Shown in pieces: positions 54,898 to 63,663 of a DNA stretch of 64,000 nt. Numbering within the stretch: the first letter of the stretch is position 1; every line of letters starts with the position of its first letter. The DNA is from Brevundimonas diminuta 470-4 (lineage in GTDB: Bacteria; Pseudomonadota; Alphaproteobacteria; Caulobacterales; Caulobacteraceae): positions 6,062-70,061 of the forward strand of contig KB291761.1 of NCBI GenBank assembly GCA_000318405.1. Direction: 5' to 3'. The notes beneath the pieces are model-generated. The model was not told the DNA's origin, made no database searches, and saw only the letters and a list, made by a program, of their open reading frames with translations. A program made the position numbers and the translations under genes.

Positions 54898-56589
54898 ATG
54901 TATTCTTTCCGCCGGACGCGTCGTGCGTCTCTGTTCGCCTTCGCCCTGTGCGCCGTCGTTGCAGGCGCAGCCCAGGCCGAGGATGCAGACTCTTCCCGCC
55001 CCTACGCCGCGACGGCCGCGATCGCCGAGGCCTCGCCGACAGCGCTGAGCAGCGAGGACCGCCTCAGCTACACCACCGCCTTCGACGCCCTGCGGCGCGG
55101 CGATCTGGAGCTGGCCCGCAACTCGGCGCGTCAGGCCAAGGACCGCGTCCTTCTGGGCCAGGTCGAGTTCGAGCGCCTGTTCCACCCCAGCCACGTCGCC
55201 ACCTATGACGAACTGGCGGCCTGGCTTGAGACCTATTCGGACCTGCCGATGGCCAACCGGGTTTATACGCTGGCCATGCGACGCCTGCCCGACGGCGCGG
55301 CCGGGCCGAAGCGTCCCGGCGGGCTGCTGTCCCGCACCTGGGCCAGCCTGACCAGCCCCGGAGACGGCGGCGTCAACGACCCGGCCAAGGCCGCGCGCGT
55401 GGCCCTGAACAACGACGACCTGCCCGGCGCCTACGAAATGGGCCAGCAGATCGGCGACTGGTGGACGGCCGGGCTGGCCGCCTGGCGCATGGATCAGCAC
55501 GCCGAGGCCTTCCGCGCCTTTGAGCATGTGGCTCAGGACCCGACCGAGGATCCGTGGGTGCGCTCGGGCGGCGCCTTCTGGGCGGCGCGGGCGGCGGGCC
55601 AGTCGGGCCGTCAGGAGCGCGTGGTCGAATACCTGCGTCAGGCCGCGCGCTGGCCGGCCACCTTCTACGGTCAGATCGCCCTGCATCAGTTGGGCGAGGA
55701 GCCGGTGATCGAGAACATGGGGCCGCGCCCCTATGAGGCGACGCTGCAACGCGCCTCCCTGACGCCCGAGCCCCTCGGCGTCGATACGCGCGCGCTCAAT
55801 GCCTTCATCCAGTCCGACGAGGACGCCCGCCGCACGGTGGCCCTGTACGAAGTCGGGCGCCGCAGCGACGCCGAACTGGCCGCCCGCAACGGTCTGCGCG
55901 CCGCCAGCGGCGACAACGCGGCCCGCCAGATGTGGGCCGGTCTCTATCGTCTGGTTTCCTCAGGCCGCGCCGTCCAGTCCGAGGCCAGCCGCATCGACGC
56001 CATCCGCTATCCGATGCCCGAACTGCAGCCGATGGGCGGCTTCACCATCGAGAAAGCCCTTGTCTACGCCATCGCGCGCAAGGAGACGGACTTCAACGCC
56101 AACGCCCGCTCGGGCGCCGGGGCCTATGGGCTGATGCAGGTGATGCCGACCACCGCCGCCCACATGACCGGGGATCAGGGCTATGTCCGCACGCCCCAGC
56201 GCCTGCTGGACCCGGCGGTGAACATGAAGCTGGGTCAGGACTATGTGAACCGCCTGTTCCAGATCGAGTCCTTCCAGGGCGATCTGCTGAAGGCCGTGGC
56301 CTCCTACAACGCCGGGCCGGGGCCGATGCTGGCGGCGATCGGCAAACTGGGCGCCGACGCCGACCCCTTGCTGCTGATCGAGACCATCGACGTGCCTCAG
56401 GCCCGCGAATACGTCGAAAAGGTCGTCGCGGCCTATTGGATCTATCAGCGGATGATGGGCGGGCCGGTCAAGACGCTGGAGGCCCTGGCCTCGGGCGCGC
56501 GCGCCGTGCCGATCCGCCTCGACTACGTCCCGCCCGCCCCGGCCCCGCTGCAGGTGGCCGAGGCTGTGCTGGGCGGGGGCTCGCGCTAG
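54898..56589 (+). CDS. Soluble lytic murein transglycosylase (Slt-like)
   Basis: A 563-residue periplasmic enzyme cleaving the MurNAc-GlcNAc bond of peptidoglycan. Signal peptide (cleavage near AAQAED), a long helical superhelix with TPR-like hairpins, and a C-terminal SLT domain. The catalytic Glu396 is in ARKETDFNANARSGAGAYGLMQVMP (by parts), followed by SYNAGPGPML and EYVEKVVAAYWIYQ. The start at 54898 opens on an Arg-rich signal peptide. nagZ recycles products of such enzymes. Confidence 0.91.
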   Translation: MYSFRRTRRASLFAFALCAVVAGAAQAEDADSSRPYAATAAIAEASPTALSSEDRLSYTTAFDALRRGDLELARNSARQAKDRVLLGQVEFERLFHPSHVATYDELAAWLETYSDLPMANRVYTLAMRRLPDGAAGPKRPGGLLSRTWASLTSPGDGGVNDPAKAARVALNNDDLPGAYEMGQQIGDWWTAGLAAWRMDQHAEAFRAFEHVAQDPTEDPWVRSGGAFWAARAAGQSGRQERVVEYLRQAARWPATFYGQIALHQLGEEPVIENMGPRPYEATLQRASLTPEPLGVDTRALNAFIQSDEDARRTVALYEVGRRSDAELAARNGLRAASGDNAARQMWAGLYRLVSSGRAVQSEASRIDAIRYPMPELQPMGGFTIEKALVYAIARKETDFNANARSGAGAYGLMQVMPTTAAHMTGDQGYVRTPQRLLDPAVNMKLGQDYVNRLFQIESFQGDLLKAVASYNAGPGPMLAAIGKLGADADPLLLIETIDVPQAREYVEKVVAAYWIYQRMMGGPVKTLEALASGARAVPIRLDYVPPAPAPLQVAEAVLGGGSR

Positions 56590-56604
56590 GCGAGTCCCCG
56601 GCCG

Positions 56605-56925
56605 TCACTGGCTGGAGGCGAGCTTCAGCACCACCAGGCCGCTGACGATCAGCACGGCGCCGAGAACGCGCATCGGCGTGATCGGCTCGCCCAGCACGGC
56701 GATGCCGACCAGAAAGGCGCCCACCGCCCCGATGCCGGTCCAGATCACATAGGCCGTGCCCAGGGGCAGCGTCTTCATCGCGATCGACAGCAGGCCGAAG
56801 CTGACGATCATGAAGCCGATGGTGCCGATGGTCGGCCACGGCCGGGTGAAGCCCTCCGACATCTTCATCAGGAAGGCCCAGACGATCTCGAACAGACCGG
56901 CGAGCAGAAGGATAATCCAGGCCAT
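56605..56925 (-). CDS. gdx: Guanidinium exporter, SMR family
   Basis: A 106-residue four-helix transporter close to E. coli SugE/Gdx: MAWIILLLAGLFEIVWAF with the substrate-binding Glu13, MKMSEGFTR, and GTAYVIWTGIGAVGAF. Gdx proteins export guanidinium in exchange for protons. A guanidine-II riboswitch directly upstream supports Gdx over a multidrug EmrE role. GGGAG lies about 8 bases ahead of the ATG. Single-gene unit, convergent with the transglycosylase gene. Confidence 0.92.
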   Translation of the reverse strand: MAWIILLLAGLFEIVWAFLMKMSEGFTRPWPTIGTIGFMIVSFGLLSIAMKTLPLGTAYVIWTGIGAVGAFLVGIAVLGEPITPMRVLGAVLIVSGLVVLKLASSQ

Positions 56926-56947
56926 GACAGTCTCCCTTGCATGGCGT

Positions 56948-56994
56948 GCCGGGTCGTCCCGGCGTCATGCCCATAATGGGAGAGGTCGTCCTCT
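56948..56994 (-). promoter_or_regulatory. Guanidine-II (mini-ykkC) riboswitch
   Basis: Two hairpins with identical ACGA loops on the minus strand: AGAGG-ACGA-CCTCT (56994-56981) and GCCGGG-ACGA-CCCGGC (56963-56948), 17 bases apart. Paired ACGR-loop stems are the defining mini-ykkC feature. It ends 22 bp before gdx. Guanidinium binding should bring the loops together and free the ribosome site for translation of the exporter. Confidence 0.93.
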
Positions 56995-57141
56995 GAGCGC
57001 GCTCTATCTGGGACAGGGCGTTGGCCAGTCAAGATTTCCGCACTGCAGAATGCCGATGCGCGCGGAAGTGATGCCCAAAAGCCTCCACTTCGGCCCGGCC
57101 AACCTTGACTCCCGCCCCCTTGCGAACGACACGACGCGTCC

Positions 57142-58443
57142 ATGATCACGCGCTATTCCCGCCCCGACGCCGTCGCCATCTGGTCGCAAGAGACCAAGTA
57201 CAAGATCTGGTTCGAGATTGAGGCCCACGCCGCCACGAAGATGGCCGAGCTGGGCGTCATCCCGACCGAGGCCGCGCAGGCCATCTGGGCCAAGGGCAAG
57301 GACGCGACCTTCGACGCCGACCGCATCGACGAGATCGAAAGCGTCACCAAGCATGACGTCATCGCCTTCCTGACGCACGTGGCCGAGATCGTCGGCGAGG
57401 AGGCCCGCTTCCTGCACCAGGGCATGACGTCTTCGGACGTGCTGGACACCTGTTTCGCGGTGCAGCTGGCGCGCTCGACCGACCTGCTGCTGGGCGGCGT
57501 CGACCGTGTTCTGGCCGCGCTGGAAAAGCGCGCCAAGGAGCACAAATACACCCCGACCGTGGGCCGCTCGCACGGCATCCACGCCGAGCCTGTCACCTTC
57601 GGTCTGAAGCTGGCCGGCTATCACGCCGAGTTCCAGCGCGCCAAGCGCCGCCTGATCACGGCGCGTGAAGAGATCGCCACCTGCGCCATCTCGGGCGCCG
57701 TCGGCACCTTCGCCAACGTCGACCCCGCCGTCGAACAGTACGTCGCCGACCAGATGGGCCTCAGCGTCGAGCCGGTCTCGACCCAGGTCATCCCGCGCGA
57801 TCGCCACGCCGCCTATTTCGCCGCCCTCGGCGTCGTCGCCTCCTCGGTCGAACGTCTGGCCGTCGAAATCCGCCACCTGCAGCGCACCGAAGTGCTGGAA
57901 GCCGAAGAATTCTTCGACAAGGGTCAGAAGGGCTCGTCGGCCATGCCGCACAAGCGCAACCCGATCCTGACCGAGAACCTGACCGGCCTCGCCCGTCTGG
58001 TCCGCTCGGCCGTGACCCCGGCGATGGAGAACGTCGCCCTGTGGCACGAGCGGGACATCAGCCATTCCTCGGTCGAGCGCGGCATCGGCCCGGACGCCAC
58101 CATCCATCTGGATTTCGCCCTGCACCGTCTGGCGGGCGTGATCGAGCGCCTGAACGTTTACCCTGAGAACATGCAGAAGAACCTCGACCGCCTGGGCGGC
58201 CTGGTCTTCTCGCAGCGGGTCATGCTGGCCCTGACCCAGGCGGGCGTCTCGCGCGAAGACGCCTATGCGGCGGTTCAGGAGAACGCCATGAAGGTCTGGC
58301 GCGGCGAGGGTGCCTTCATCGACTTCCTGAAGGCCGACGCCCGCGTCACCCTGCCCCACGACCAGCTCGAAGCCCTGTTCGACCTCGGCTACCACACCAA
58401 GAACGTGGACGTGATCTTCGCTCGGGTGTTCGGCGAGGGCTGA
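57142..58443 (+). CDS. purB: Adenylosuccinate lyase
   Basis: A 433-residue lyase of the fumarase/aspartase superfamily, acting twice in purine synthesis (SAICAR to AICAR, and adenylosuccinate to AMP). Signature loop GSSAMPHKRNP with the catalytic Ser, GMTSSDVLDT and VGRSHGIHAEP with the catalytic His. It begins MITRYSRPDAVAIW as in many bacteria. purC and purS lie 4 kb downstream on the same strand but in a separate unit. Confidence 0.96.
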   Translation: MITRYSRPDAVAIWSQETKYKIWFEIEAHAATKMAELGVIPTEAAQAIWAKGKDATFDADRIDEIESVTKHDVIAFLTHVAEIVGEEARFLHQGMTSSDVLDTCFAVQLARSTDLLLGGVDRVLAALEKRAKEHKYTPTVGRSHGIHAEPVTFGLKLAGYHAEFQRAKRRLITAREEIATCAISGAVGTFANVDPAVEQYVADQMGLSVEPVSTQVIPRDRHAAYFAALGVVASSVERLAVEIRHLQRTEVLEAEEFFDKGQKGSSAMPHKRNPILTENLTGLARLVRSAVTPAMENVALWHERDISHSSVERGIGPDATIHLDFALHRLAGVIERLNVYPENMQKNLDRLGGLVFSQRVMLALTQAGVSREDAYAAVQENAMKVWRGEGAFIDFLKADARVTLPHDQLEALFDLGYHTKNVDVIFARVFGEG

Positions 58444-58550
58444 GCCTTCGTAGGAAAAGTCAGGGGCCGCATGACGGCCCTTGGCCCCGGCGCACCGCCT
58501 GCCCTATGAGGGAATATCGGCGTGATCCCACGCCCCGGAGCGCCCGCACA

Positions 58551-59285
58551 ATGTCCCCGCCCACCCTTCGCCTGAACCCCGCCCTCGACGTTCAGAAGTA
58601 TGCGGAAATCTATGCGCGCGACGGACTGGTGCAGATTCCCGACGTGTTCGAAAAACCGACGGCGGAACTGATCAGCGAGATCATGGAGACCTCCCTGCCC
58701 TGGTCTCTCAGCTTCTCTGGCGAAGATGGCCGGCCGGTCAAAATCCCGATGGAGACCCTGCAAGGCGCGGCCGGGGATATCAGGGAGCAGGTCGCCGCCC
58801 TGATCCAGCGCAGCGGCAAGCAGTACGGCTTCATCTATTTCAACTTCGGCATGGTCTCGGCCTACAACAGCGGCGAGCCGCGCGCCAACCATCCGATCCA
58901 CCCCGTGACCGGCTTCCTGATGGGCGAGGAATTCGCCGCCTTCGGTCGTCAACTGACCGGCGATGAGTCCATCCGCTGGGCGGATTCCCAGGCGACGCTT
59001 TACCGCCCCAACGACTTCCTGGGCCTGCACGACGATAGCGCCAGCGACGATGTGCAGCGCGTCGCCGCCTATACGCTGGGCTTCACCTCGCGCTGGCGTT
59101 CGGACTGGGGCGGACAGACCCTGTTTCACGATCCTGAGACCGGCGACATCACGCGAGGGCTGATCCCGCGCTGGAACACGCTGACCGTGTTCCGCGTGCC
59201 CCAGTTGCACTCCGTCGCCCCGGTCGCGCCCTATGCCCAGAGCGCCCGTCTGTCGATCGTGGGCTGGTTCCGGCGCGACCGTTGA
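58551..59285 (+). CDS. 2-oxoglutarate/Fe(II) oxygenase, prolyl-hydroxylase-like
   Basis: A 244-residue protein with the facial triad H-x-D...H: LGLHDDSAS (His and Asp), then QLHSVAPV (distal His) and Arg in ARLSIVGWFRR for 2-oxoglutarate. WGGQTLFHD is the typical beta-strand of P4H-like (SM-20/OfxB-type) oxygenases. The substrate is unknown. The start at ATG 58551 (MSPPTLRL) is preferred. Its stop overlaps the next start by 4 bp (TTGA), so the two are coupled. Confidence 0.85.
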   Translation: MSPPTLRLNPALDVQKYAEIYARDGLVQIPDVFEKPTAELISEIMETSLPWSLSFSGEDGRPVKIPMETLQGAAGDIREQVAALIQRSGKQYGFIYFNFGMVSAYNSGEPRANHPIHPVTGFLMGEEFAAFGRQLTGDESIRWADSQATLYRPNDFLGLHDDSASDDVQRVAAYTLGFTSRWRSDWGGQTLFHDPETGDITRGLIPRWNTLTVFRVPQLHSVAPVAPYAQSARLSIVGWFRRDR

Positions 59286-59788
59286 CGGCTCGCCGGACCG
59301 GCTTTGCGCCCGTCGTCGACGGGCGCACCCGCGTTCTGATCCTTGGCAGCCTGCCCGGGGACGCCTCGCTGAGTGCGGGTCAATACTACGCACACCCGCG
59401 CAACGCTTTCTGGCGATTGATGGAGGCCTTGCTGGGCGTACCGTTGGAAGCCCTGCCCTATGCGGCCCGGCTGGAGGTCCTCTTGGCGCAGGGCGTCGGG
59501 CTGTGGGACGTGATCGCCTCGGCTGAGCGTCGAGGCAGTCTGGACGCCGCCATCCGCAACCCCGAAGCCGCCGATCTGATCGCTCTGACGACGCGTCTTC
59601 CGGCCTTGAAGGCCGTCGCCTTCAATGGTGGAACGGCGGCGCGCGCCGGGCGGCGCATCCTGGAGGGCGCGACCACTGCCGCCCTGCTTGACCTGCCGTC
59701 CTCCAGTCCCGCTCACGCTCGGCCCTTTGATGAAAAACGGGCGCGATGGTCAGCTTTGAGTCCTTATCTGGTCGCCGCCGACAGATGA
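59282..59788 (+). CDS. DNA-deoxyinosine glycosylase (UDG superfamily family 6)
   Basis: A 168-residue small glycosylase. Motif A is LILGSLPGDASL, followed by GQYYAHPRNAFWRLM, the signature of hypoxanthine-DNA glycosylases that remove deaminated adenine. The motif 2 region near the C terminus reads LPSSSPAHA. The start codon is TTG at 59282, inside the overlap with the oxygenase gene. Together with the family 4-like enzyme at 54 kb it makes two deaminated-base repair genes within 6 kb. Confidence 0.85.
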   Translation: MTARRTGFAPVVDGRTRVLILGSLPGDASLSAGQYYAHPRNAFWRLMEALLGVPLEALPYAARLEVLLAQGVGLWDVIASAERRGSLDAAIRNPEAADLIALTTRLPALKAVAFNGGTAARAGRRILEGATTAALLDLPSSSPAHARPFDEKRARWSALSPYLVAADR

Positions 59789-59908
59789 TCAGGTCGGCCC
59801 CGTTCACGCATAGCGCCGGAAAATTTGATCCCGCTCGCATCCTTTTCGGGCCCTGAACCGTAATCCCTTCCGACGCGGGCGTCGCCCGTTCACCGAAGGA
59901 GAGAAGCC

Positions 59909-60532
59909 ATGACGACTTATCGCACCGCCACGCTCGCGGCTGTTTCGAGCTTCGCCCTACTGGCGCTGGCCGCCTGCGGCCAGAACGACGCCAGGAAGGA
60001 GCCCGCCCCGATCGAGGCGCCTGCGCCGAGCACCGCTCCCGCCACGACCGAGCCTATGGTCGGCGGCGTGGCGATGAATCCGTCGGACAATCTGGTCGCC
60101 AATGCGTCCAAGGCGCCGAACCTGACCACCCTGGTCAGCGCCTTGCAGGCCGCGGGCCTGACTGAACGCCTGCAGGGTCCCGGCCCCTTCACCGTCTTCG
60201 CACCCGATAACGCCGCCTTCGAGAAGATTCCGGCCGCGACGCGCGAGGGCTGGATGCAGCCGGCCCAGAAGGCGGCTCTGACCAAGGTGCTGACCTATCA
60301 CGTCGTGCCCGGCCGCGTGACTGCCGCCGACCTCGCCGCGCAGGCTCAGGCCAACGGCGGGACGGCCACCCTCACCACCGTTCAGGGCGAGAAGCTGACC
60401 GCCAAGGATATAGGCGGCGGCAAATGGGAGCTCACCGACGCCAAGGGCGGCAAGGCCCTGATCACCCAGGCCGATGTGGCCCAGTCCAACGGCGTGGCCC
60501 ATGTCATCGACACGGTGCTGATGCCGAAGTAA
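59909..60532 (+). CDS. Fasciclin-domain lipoprotein
   Basis: A 207-residue lipoprotein. Lipobox ends at Cys23 (LALAAC), a Pro/Ala-rich linker, then one FAS1 domain: APNLTTLVSALQAAGL, GPFTVFAPDNAAFEKIP, TYHVVPGRVTAADL, and a final AHVIDTVLMPK. FAS1 domains mediate adhesion; bacterial roles are poorly known. GGAGAGAAGCC ahead of the ATG is a strong ribosome site. Monocistronic. Confidence 0.9.
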   Translation: MTTYRTATLAAVSSFALLALAACGQNDARKEPAPIEAPAPSTAPATTEPMVGGVAMNPSDNLVANASKAPNLTTLVSALQAAGLTERLQGPGPFTVFAPDNAAFEKIPAATREGWMQPAQKAALTKVLTYHVVPGRVTAADLAAQAQANGGTATLTTVQGEKLTAKDIGGGKWELTDAKGGKALITQADVAQSNGVAHVIDTVLMPK

Positions 60533-60547
60533 GGCCGCGAAACGAAA

Positions 60548-60580
60548 GAAGGGCCGCGACCTCGCCGGTCGCGGCCCTTC
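60548..60580. terminator. Bidirectional terminator between the fasciclin and DUF1476 genes
   Basis: A 14-bp perfect stem (60548-60561 with 60567-60580), loop TCGCC. The T-rich side (TTCTTTCGTTT) is on the minus strand, so it best serves the DUF1476 gene. Confidence 0.75.
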
Positions 60581-60604
60581 CGCCTTCCCATCGGAGGAAG
60601 AAAA

Positions 60605-60928
60605 TTATTCGCCGGCGCGGATCTGTTCGCGGGCGATCGAGGCCAGTTCGTCCATCTTGGAGCGCAGCTCGCCCTCGGACACCGTCATGCCCGAAGCCTT
60701 GAAGTCGCCGGCGACCTTGCGGAAGACGTCTTCCTCGCCAGGCTGTTCCATGTCGGCGCGGACCACGGCGGCGGCGTACTGCTCGGCGCTTTCCGGCGAC
60801 AGGCCCATCTTCTCGGCCGCCCACAGGCCCAGCATCTTGTTGCGACGCGCGATGGCCTTGAATTCCTGTTCCTGATCGAGGGCGTACTTGGCCTCGAAGG
60901 CCTGTTCCCGATCGTCGAAGGTCGTCAT
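60605..60928 (-). CDS. DUF1476 protein, F1-ATPase inhibitor zeta subunit
   Basis: A 107-residue, all-helical protein: [42 protein letters not shown] (seen in parts), the DUF1476 signature. In Paracoccus this protein is the zeta subunit that blocks ATP hydrolysis by F1F0, using its N-terminal helix. I use ATG at 60928; a longer form adds seven residues. It is divergent from purC, a common neighbour in alphaproteobacteria. Confidence 0.92.
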   Translation of the reverse strand: MTTFDDREQAFEAKYALDQEQEFKAIARRNKMLGLWAAEKMGLSPESAEQYAAAVVRADMEQPGEEDVFRKVAGDFKASGMTVSEGELRSKMDELASIAREQIRAGE

Positions 60929-61186
60929 GCGCGTCGTAACTCCAGTCACGGGCTAGTCTCGCCCGCAAACGGCTCTATGGCCCCCGGCGCGAGCGAACGC
61001 AACCAGACTTCGGTCGCGGAGGCTGACGCAGGGTCGCTTCAGGATATTTGTGTCACAGACGCCCTTCGGTTAAAGGGCGCGTGGCTCTGTTATAGCCGCC
61101 GTCGATTCAGGATCGCGCCGCCCCGACCTTCGGGCCGCGCGTTTTTCGTTTTGCGGCCATCTGTTTTTCTTCCCGTCCGGGACCCG

Positions 61187-61948
61187 ATGATGAACACCAA
61201 GCGCAAGAAGCTCTACGAGGGCAAGGCCAAGATCCTGTACGAAGGACCTGAGCCTGGCACGCTGATCCAGTATTTCAAGGACGACGCCACCGCCTTCAAC
61301 GCCCAGAAGAAGGCGACGCTTGAGGGCAAGGGCGTCATCAACAACCGCATCAGCGAATTCATCATGTCGCGCCTGAACTCGATCGGCGTGACCAACCACT
61401 TCATCAAGCGCCTGAACCTGCGCGAGCAGCTGATCCGCGAAGTCGAGATCATTCCGCTGGAAGTGGTCTGCCGCAACGTCGTCGCCGGCTCGCTGGCCCA
61501 GCGTCTGGGCCAGGAAGAGGGCACGCCCCTGCCCCGTTCGATCATCGAATTCTACTACAAGAAGGATGAGCTGAACGACCCGATGGTGACCGAAGAGCAC
61601 ATCACGGCGTTCAACTGGGCCTCGACGCAGGAACTGGACGACATCCTGGCCATGACGGTGCGGGTGAACGACTATCTGTGCGGCATGTTCGGCGCCGTCG
61701 GCATCACCCTGGTGGACTTCAAGATCGAGTTCGGCCGCGTGTGGGAGAACGACTTCGCCCGCGTCATCCTGGCCGACGAAATCAGCCCCGACTCGTGCCG
61801 CCTGTGGGATTCGACCACGGGCGAGAAGCTGGACAAGGACCGCTTCCGCCGCGACATGGGCGACGTCATCGAAAGCTACACCGAGGTGGCCCGCCGCCTC
61901 GGCATCATGAAGGACATGCCGACCGTGATTCAGGGAGGGCTGCATTAA
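61187..61948 (+). CDS. purC: Phosphoribosylaminoimidazole-succinocarboxamide synthase
   Basis: A 253-residue SAICAR synthetase. [14 protein letters not shown] at the N terminus, [24 protein letters not shown], and the LVDFKIEFG and [14 protein letters not shown] motifs. Two adjacent ATGs (61187, 61190) are possible. The upstream gap (60929-61186) contains a CGCCCTT/AAGGGCG hairpin and a TTATAG-like box, a possible promoter. Its stop overlaps purS (TAATG). Confidence 0.95.
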   Translation: MMNTKRKKLYEGKAKILYEGPEPGTLIQYFKDDATAFNAQKKATLEGKGVINNRISEFIMSRLNSIGVTNHFIKRLNLREQLIREVEIIPLEVVCRNVVAGSLAQRLGQEEGTPLPRSIIEFYYKKDELNDPMVTEEHITAFNWASTQELDDILAMTVRVNDYLCGMFGAVGITLVDFKIEFGRVWENDFARVILADEISPDSCRLWDSTTGEKLDKDRFRRDMGDVIESYTEVARRLGIMKDMPTVIQGGLH

Positions 61949-62187
61949 TGGCCAAGGTTAAAGTTCACGTCTTCCTCAAGCCCGGCGTTCTGGACGTTCA
62001 GGGCAAGGCCGTCGAAGGCGCCCTGCAGGGCCTGGGCTGGAACGGCGTCTCGGGCGCCCGCGTCGGCAAGCTGATCGAGTTCGACCTCGACGACTCCGTC
62101 GCCGACAAGGAGGCCGAGGTGAAGCGCATGTGCGAGACCCTGCTGGCCAATACGGTCATCGAAAGCTACCGGATCGAAGTCGCCTGA
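61948..62187 (+). CDS. purS: Phosphoribosylformylglycinamidine synthase subunit PurS
   Basis: A 79-residue small subunit that bridges PurL and PurQ in three-part FGAR amidotransferase. It has [18 protein letters not shown] and a C-terminal [12 protein letters not shown]. The ATG shares one base with the purC stop. purQ usually follows purS, but here a terminator comes next, so purQ must lie elsewhere. Confidence 0.94.
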   Translation: MAKVKVHVFLKPGVLDVQGKAVEGALQGLGWNGVSGARVGKLIEFDLDDSVADKEAEVKRMCETLLANTVIESYRIEVA

Positions 62188-62211
62188 AGGGCGATGACGG
62201 TTCAGACGATC

Positions 62212-62238
62212 AAGGCCGCTCGAAAGAGCGGCCTTTTT
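62212..62238 (+). terminator. Terminator of purC-purS
   Basis: AAGGCCGCTC, loop GAAA, GAGCGGCCTT, then TTTT. A perfect 10-bp stem with a GNRA loop, 25 bp past purS. Confidence 0.9.
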
Positions 62239-62242
62239 CATT

Positions 62243-62366
62243 TCCTCCCCATGCAATGGGGAGGTGGCGCGGAGGCGCAGCCGACGCGACGGAGGGGCCG
62301 CTTGGTTCCGCCGTCGTAGAGCCCCTCCACCGCTACGCGGTCCCCCTCCCCACACAGTGGGGAGGA
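62243..62366. repeat. Intergenic inverted-repeat element between purS and cfa
   Basis: Imperfect inverted arms at 62243-62264 and 62345-62366, each a CCTCCCC/GGGGAGG hairpin, with further weaker matches inward (GGAGGGGC-type). It fits the same plan as the elements at 1-163 and 16515-16670. The right end is 3 bp from the cfa stop. Confidence 0.7.
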
Positions 62367-62369
62367 AAG

Positions 62370-63539
62370 TCAGCCGCACAGATAGTCGCGGCTGAGCGGC
62401 ACGGCCGTCTGCTTCTTTGTCAGTTGCAACTGGAAAACCATGTGGCCCAGTTCGCGGAAGGCGACCTCGCTGCAGGCCAGATAGAACTCCCACATCCGGC
62501 AGAAGCGCTCGTCATACATGGCCCGCGCCTCGTTGCGCCGCGCCAGGAACCGCTCGCGCCAGTGCCGCAGCGTCTCGGCGTAGTGCAGGCGCAGGACTTC
62601 CATGTCCGTGACCCACAGGCCCGCGCGCTCGATGGCGGGCAGCACCTCGGACAGGGCCGGGATATAGCCGCCGGGGAAGATGTATTTGCGGATCCACGGC
62701 TGGGTGCGGTTGGGCGGCGAGTTGCGGCCGATGGAGTGGATCACCGCCACCCCGTCGTCGTCCAGCAGGCGAGCGATGGTGTCGAAATACTCCTGATAGT
62801 TCGGCGCCCCGACGTGCTCGAACATGCCCACCGAGATGATGCGGTCGAAGGTCTGGTCCAGGTCGCGATAGTCCTGAAGCCGGAAGTCGGCCCGGTCCGT
62901 GACGCCCAGCGCCGTCGCCCGCTCATTGGCCGTCCGGTGCTGCTCCGTCGACAGGGTGACGCCGGTCACCTGCGCGCCGCGCTCAACCATCGACAGGCCC
63001 AGCCCGCCCCAACCGGCGCCGATGTCCAGGGCGGTGTGGCCCGGCTCCAGCAACAGCTTGTCGATCAGGCGGCGCTTCTTGGCGACCTGGGCCTGTTCCA
63101 GACTGGCGTCCGGCGTCTCGAAGAAGGCGCAGGAATATTGCAGGTCCTCGTCCAGAAACAGGCGGTAGAAATCAACCGTCAGATCGTAATGGTGGTGGAC
63201 GTTGCTGCGCGCATGCAGGCGGTCGTTGGCCTGTTCCGCCCCTCGCCGGATGCGCTGCATCCAGTTGAGCTTCGGCGAACGCGGTCGCAGCGCCATCTGC
63301 GAAGTCGTCAATTGCAGGAAGTCGTAGACGCTGCCGCCCTCGATCCGGAACGTTCCGTCCATGAAGGCCTCGCCCAGGGCCAGGTCAGGGTTGGCGGCGA
63401 TGGCGACCGCCGCCTTCATGTCCGTCAGCACGGCCGTCAGCTCCGGCTCGCCCGGACCTGCCGTCAGTTCCCGACCGTCCGGAAGACGCACCCGGATCGC
63501 CCGCGTCTGAAAGGTTCGGTCCAACAGGGCTTGCAGCAT
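62370..63539 (-). CDS. cfa: Cyclopropane-fatty-acyl-phospholipid synthase
   Basis: A 389-residue SAM-dependent methyltransferase that adds a methylene bridge to unsaturated phospholipid acyl chains. SAM site [24 protein letters not shown], and [12 protein letters not shown] are family blocks, as is the GGYIPALSE region. The N-terminal domain of about 100 residues is of the lipid-binding type. It is usually induced in stationary phase; no promoter is called here. Confidence 0.94.
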   Translation of the reverse strand: MLQALLDRTFQTRAIRVRLPDGRELTAGPGEPELTAVLTDMKAAVAIAANPDLALGEAFMDGTFRIEGGSVYDFLQLTTSQMALRPRSPKLNWMQRIRRGAEQANDRLHARSNVHHHYDLTVDFYRLFLDEDLQYSCAFFETPDASLEQAQVAKKRRLIDKLLLEPGHTALDIGAGWGGLGLSMVERGAQVTGVTLSTEQHRTANERATALGVTDRADFRLQDYRDLDQTFDRIISVGMFEHVGAPNYQEYFDTIARLLDDDGVAVIHSIGRNSPPNRTQPWIRKYIFPGGYIPALSEVLPAIERAGLWVTDMEVLRLHYAETLRHWRERFLARRNEARAMYDERFCRMWEFYLACSEVAFRELGHMVFQLQLTKKQTAVPLSRDYLCG

Positions 63540-63663
63540 CCCGTTCCTCCGCTCATCAAGACAGCTTGACCTTAGCTAGGGACAGAATGTCGCGACGCAA
63601 CGTCCGTGGCGAGTCTTCCGTTAGCCCAAGGATCGAATTCGCCGCCAAAGGGAGAGCGCCGCC

